A program made the position numbers and the translations under genes. DNA of 5,377 bases from Caldilineae bacterium (GTDB taxonomy: Bacteria; Chloroflexota; Anaerolineae; J102): NCBI GenBank assembly GCA_003694905.1, contig RFJM01000256.1, positions 1 to 5,377 on the forward strand, written 5' to 3'. Positions 3,898 through 5,377 of the stretch are shown one piece after another. The stretch's first letter is position 1; each line of letters begins with the position of its first letter. The notes under the pieces were generated by a model. That model had not been told where the DNA came from. It saw nothing but the letters and a program-made list of their open reading frames with translations, and ran no database searches.

Positions 3898-5377
3898 TCA
3901 GGGACACTGGTCGTGGATGACGCTGACATGGCGCGATTCGTAGATGGGTACGTAGACCAGGTTGTTGGCAATGGCGATGCCCTGACCACCGTGGGCGTCG
4001 CCGATGGGCTGCATGGCCAGCGAAGCCAGGTGGATCTTGGAGGGTAGCTCATAGACGTAGATGGCGTCGTTGGCCGCGCCCACCACGAAGAGCCGCTGCT
4101 TGAGCGGGTTGACGGCCAGAGCATAGGGGCGGCCCGGTGTCGTGAAGCGGTCGAGGGGCGTCAGAGTGGAGCCCTGGAGGATGTCGATTTCGTGGTCGCC
4201 CCAATGGCTGACGTAGAGCCGATCGGTTGTAGCGTCATAGGCCGCGGCGAAGGGGCCCAGCCCCGTCTGCACATAGCCCAGATTGGCGCCATTGTTGTCC
4301 AGTGCCCGCACGCCGCTGAGACCACCGCCGCTGTACAGAGGTACGAAAACAGCGGTGGCCGAGGCCGCAGGCAGGGTGGGCTGCGAGCCGACGGGTACCG
4401 TCGCCACAATGGTGTCGTTGGTGCTGTCGATGATGGTGACGGTATTGCTACCGAAGTTGGCTACGAACACGCGTGTAGCATTGGCCGCCACACCGAAGGG
4501 CAACGACCCTACCGGAAGTGTGCGCAACAGCGTTTGTGGATCGGCTGCGGCGAAGACGCTGACCGTACCGCTATTGCGGTTGGCCATATAGACTTTGCCG
4601 TTGCTGACTGCCACGCCGTTGGAGCCCAGCCCCACCGACGGTACCGTGCGCAGGTAGCTCGGGCCGCCCGTGTCGATGACACCCAGGCTGGACGTATCGA
4701 ACAGACCCACGTAGAGGCGGTTGCCCTCCAGCGCCACGCCCTTGGGGAGATCGGGCACTGGCACATTGTAGAGCCAGCGTGGCACACAGGCAGTCGGCTG
4801 CGGGGTGGGAGTACGCGTGGGCGTGGGGGTGGCCGTGGGCGTGGTAGTGGCGTAGGGCCGCTGGTACTGCCGGTAGATGATGGGCAGATATACCGGTGGG
4901 GAGGCCCGGATGCCTACATCGTATGGCAAACAACCACCTGTGTTGCTATATTCCTCGACACGAATGTAGTAGGTGCCGGTCCCCGTCGCCGTCCAGGTGA
5001 GAAGGGAGGCAAAGCCCGATCCGCCATCGTCGTCCATATCGATGACGGTTGACCCATCCATATCCACCAGGAAAATGATGGTATCGGTCTGGGAGCCCAG
5101 GTTGGCCGTCCACATGACGTAGGTCCAGTTCTTGATGGCCTGGAAGCTGTGCCAGTCCGTGTCGTATGCGGGTTCGAAGTTGTGGCTGAACAGGGTGCCA
5201 TCGGTGGGGATGGGATTGGCCTGTGCGGCACTGTCATCGGGTTCGTAGATGTCGGGAGCGCAGGAAGTGGCGGTGGGAGTTGGTGTGAGGGTAGGGGTAG
5301 AGGTTGGAGTCAGTGTGGGCGTGGTGGTCTGGGTAGGGGTTGGGGTGAGGGTGGGGGTGGATGATTGCGTAGGAGTA
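3898..5377 (-). CDS. Secreted PPC domain / Thr-Pro linker / seven-bladed YVTN beta-propeller protein (N-terminus missing)
   Basis: The frame stays open to the right edge, so the ATG at 5115 is internal and the N-terminus, presumably with a signal peptide, is outside. In the 492 visible residues, a Thr-Pro linker (1-38) leads to a PPC-type domain (about 41-158). That domain opens with DIYEPDDS and has DTDWHSF (72-78), the family's 'D-x-D-W-x-x-F' signature. Then come VYLPIIYRQYQ (162-172), a second Thr-Pro linker (177-196) and a propeller (197-492). Seven repeats of about 40 residues can be followed, starting near 211, 252, 293, 333, 375, 417 and 465. The third is a clear YVTN unit (VFVANFGSNTVTIIDSTNDT). 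The last blade is short and is probably completed by the strand at 199-206. Exactly four cysteines occur (39, 149, 197, 491), one pair around each domain. PPC domains accompany extracellular enzymes and adhesins; propellers usually bind partners. No catalytic motif is visible, so a binding or surface role is inferred. Confidence 0.88.
   Translation of the reverse strand, partial: TPTQSSTPTLTPTPTQTTTPTLTPTSTPTLTPTPTATSCAPDIYEPDDSAAQANPIPTDGTLFSHNFEPAYDTDWHSFQAIKNWTYVMWTANLGSQTDTIIFLVDMDGSTVIDMDDDGGSGFASLLTWTATGTGTYYIRVEEYSNTGGCLPYDVGIRASPPVYLPIIYRQYQRPYATTTPTATPTPTRTPTPQPTACVPRWLYNVPVPDLPKGVALEGNRLYVGLFDTSSLGVIDTGGPSYLRTVPSVGLGSNGVAVSNGKVYMANRNSGTVSVFAAADPQTLLRTLPVGSLPFGVAANATRVFVANFGSNTVTIIDSTNDTIVATVPVGSQPTLPAASATAVFVPLYSGGGLSGVRALDNNGANLGYVQTGLGPFAAAYDATTDRLYVSHWGDHEIDILQGSTLTPLDRFTTPGRPYALAVNPLKQRLFVVGAANDAIYVYELPSKIHLASLAMQPIGDAHGGQGIAIANNLVYVPIYESRHVSVIHDQCP
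4789..4848 (-). repeat. Thr-Pro linker repeat between PPC domain and propeller
   Basis: These 60 bp encode TTTPTATPTPTRTPTPQPTA in the minus frame, an alternating Thr-Pro stretch that should be extended, protease-resistant and a likely target for O-glycosylation. At DNA level it is a degenerate 6-bp repeat, G-rich on the plus strand. It joins the two folded modules of the protein. Confidence 0.85.
5263..5377 (-). repeat. Long Thr-Pro linker repeat at the right edge
   Basis: The minus frame encodes at least 38 residues of TPT, TPTL and TPTS units, and the tract continues past the window edge. Repeat units vary in third codon positions, so the tract has been kept at protein level rather than freshly expanded. 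The plus strand is strongly G-rich here, with runs suited to G-quadruplex formation at 5331-5357. It implies that at least one more module or the signal peptide lies further upstream. Confidence 0.85.

Noticed and set aside
4192..5052. 286-codon open frame on the plus strand
   Set aside because: It lies antisense to the propeller gene, and its translation is Arg/His/Gly-rich without domain character. The minus-frame protein has clear PPC and YVTN repeats.
5113..5115. ATG at 5115 as the true start of the propeller protein
   Set aside because: The same frame continues upstream without a stop to the window edge and encodes the first half of the PPC domain and a Thr-Pro linker, so the ATG is internal.
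1..5377. CRISPR array, phage, defence or toxin-antitoxin system, or glycogen operon
   Set aside because: No regularly spaced direct repeats, transposase, integrase, nuclease or additional glg gene (glgB, glgC, glgP) can be found on either strand.

Overview
The window most likely comes from a member of the Chloroflexota (Anaerolineae/Caldilineae-like). This is an inference. It rests on the GC-rich base composition, on a secreted protein built from a PPC domain, Thr-Pro linkers and a YVTN-type beta-propeller (a construction common in that phylum), on a 'VYLPII' motif beside a Thr-Pro linker, and on a dispersed 'GGACAGGCTTTCC' palindrome in the intergenic DNA. No rRNA, tRNA or other phylogenetic marker is present, so the assignment is tentative.

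Layout. Positions 1-589 hold no convincing gene. They contain a cluster of G/C hairpins (167-202), a composite palindromic repeat (264-346), a candidate extended -10 promoter (464-492) and a GC-rich leader. Positions 590-2281 (+) encode a 563-residue Rossmann-fold protein of the extended-SDR type. It has an intact GxxGxxG motif but lacks the usual catalytic tyrosine and carries a very long, unrecognised C-terminal half. Positions 2290-3768 (-) encode glycogen synthase (GlgA, GT5), convergent with the first gene and only 8 bp from it. The 129 bp upstream of glgA hold a candidate promoter and a strong intrinsic terminator. The terminator belongs to the next gene on the same strand, at 3898-5377, a surface or secreted protein whose N-terminus lies beyond the right edge.

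How the genes relate. glgA makes alpha-1,4-glucan from a nucleotide sugar (storage glycogen). Nothing in the window ties the Rossmann protein or the propeller protein to glycogen metabolism. The convergent arrangement and the terminator upstream of glgA argue for three separate transcription units rather than an operon. No mobile element, CRISPR array, phage gene or defence system is visible.

Most worth a second look: the SDR-like protein without its catalytic Tyr; two conservative changes at key GlgA active-site positions (Lys to Arg, Asp to Glu); the terminator and promoter that overlap upstream of glgA; the pairing of exactly four cysteines with two domains in the propeller protein; and the palindromic repeat in the left intergenic region.
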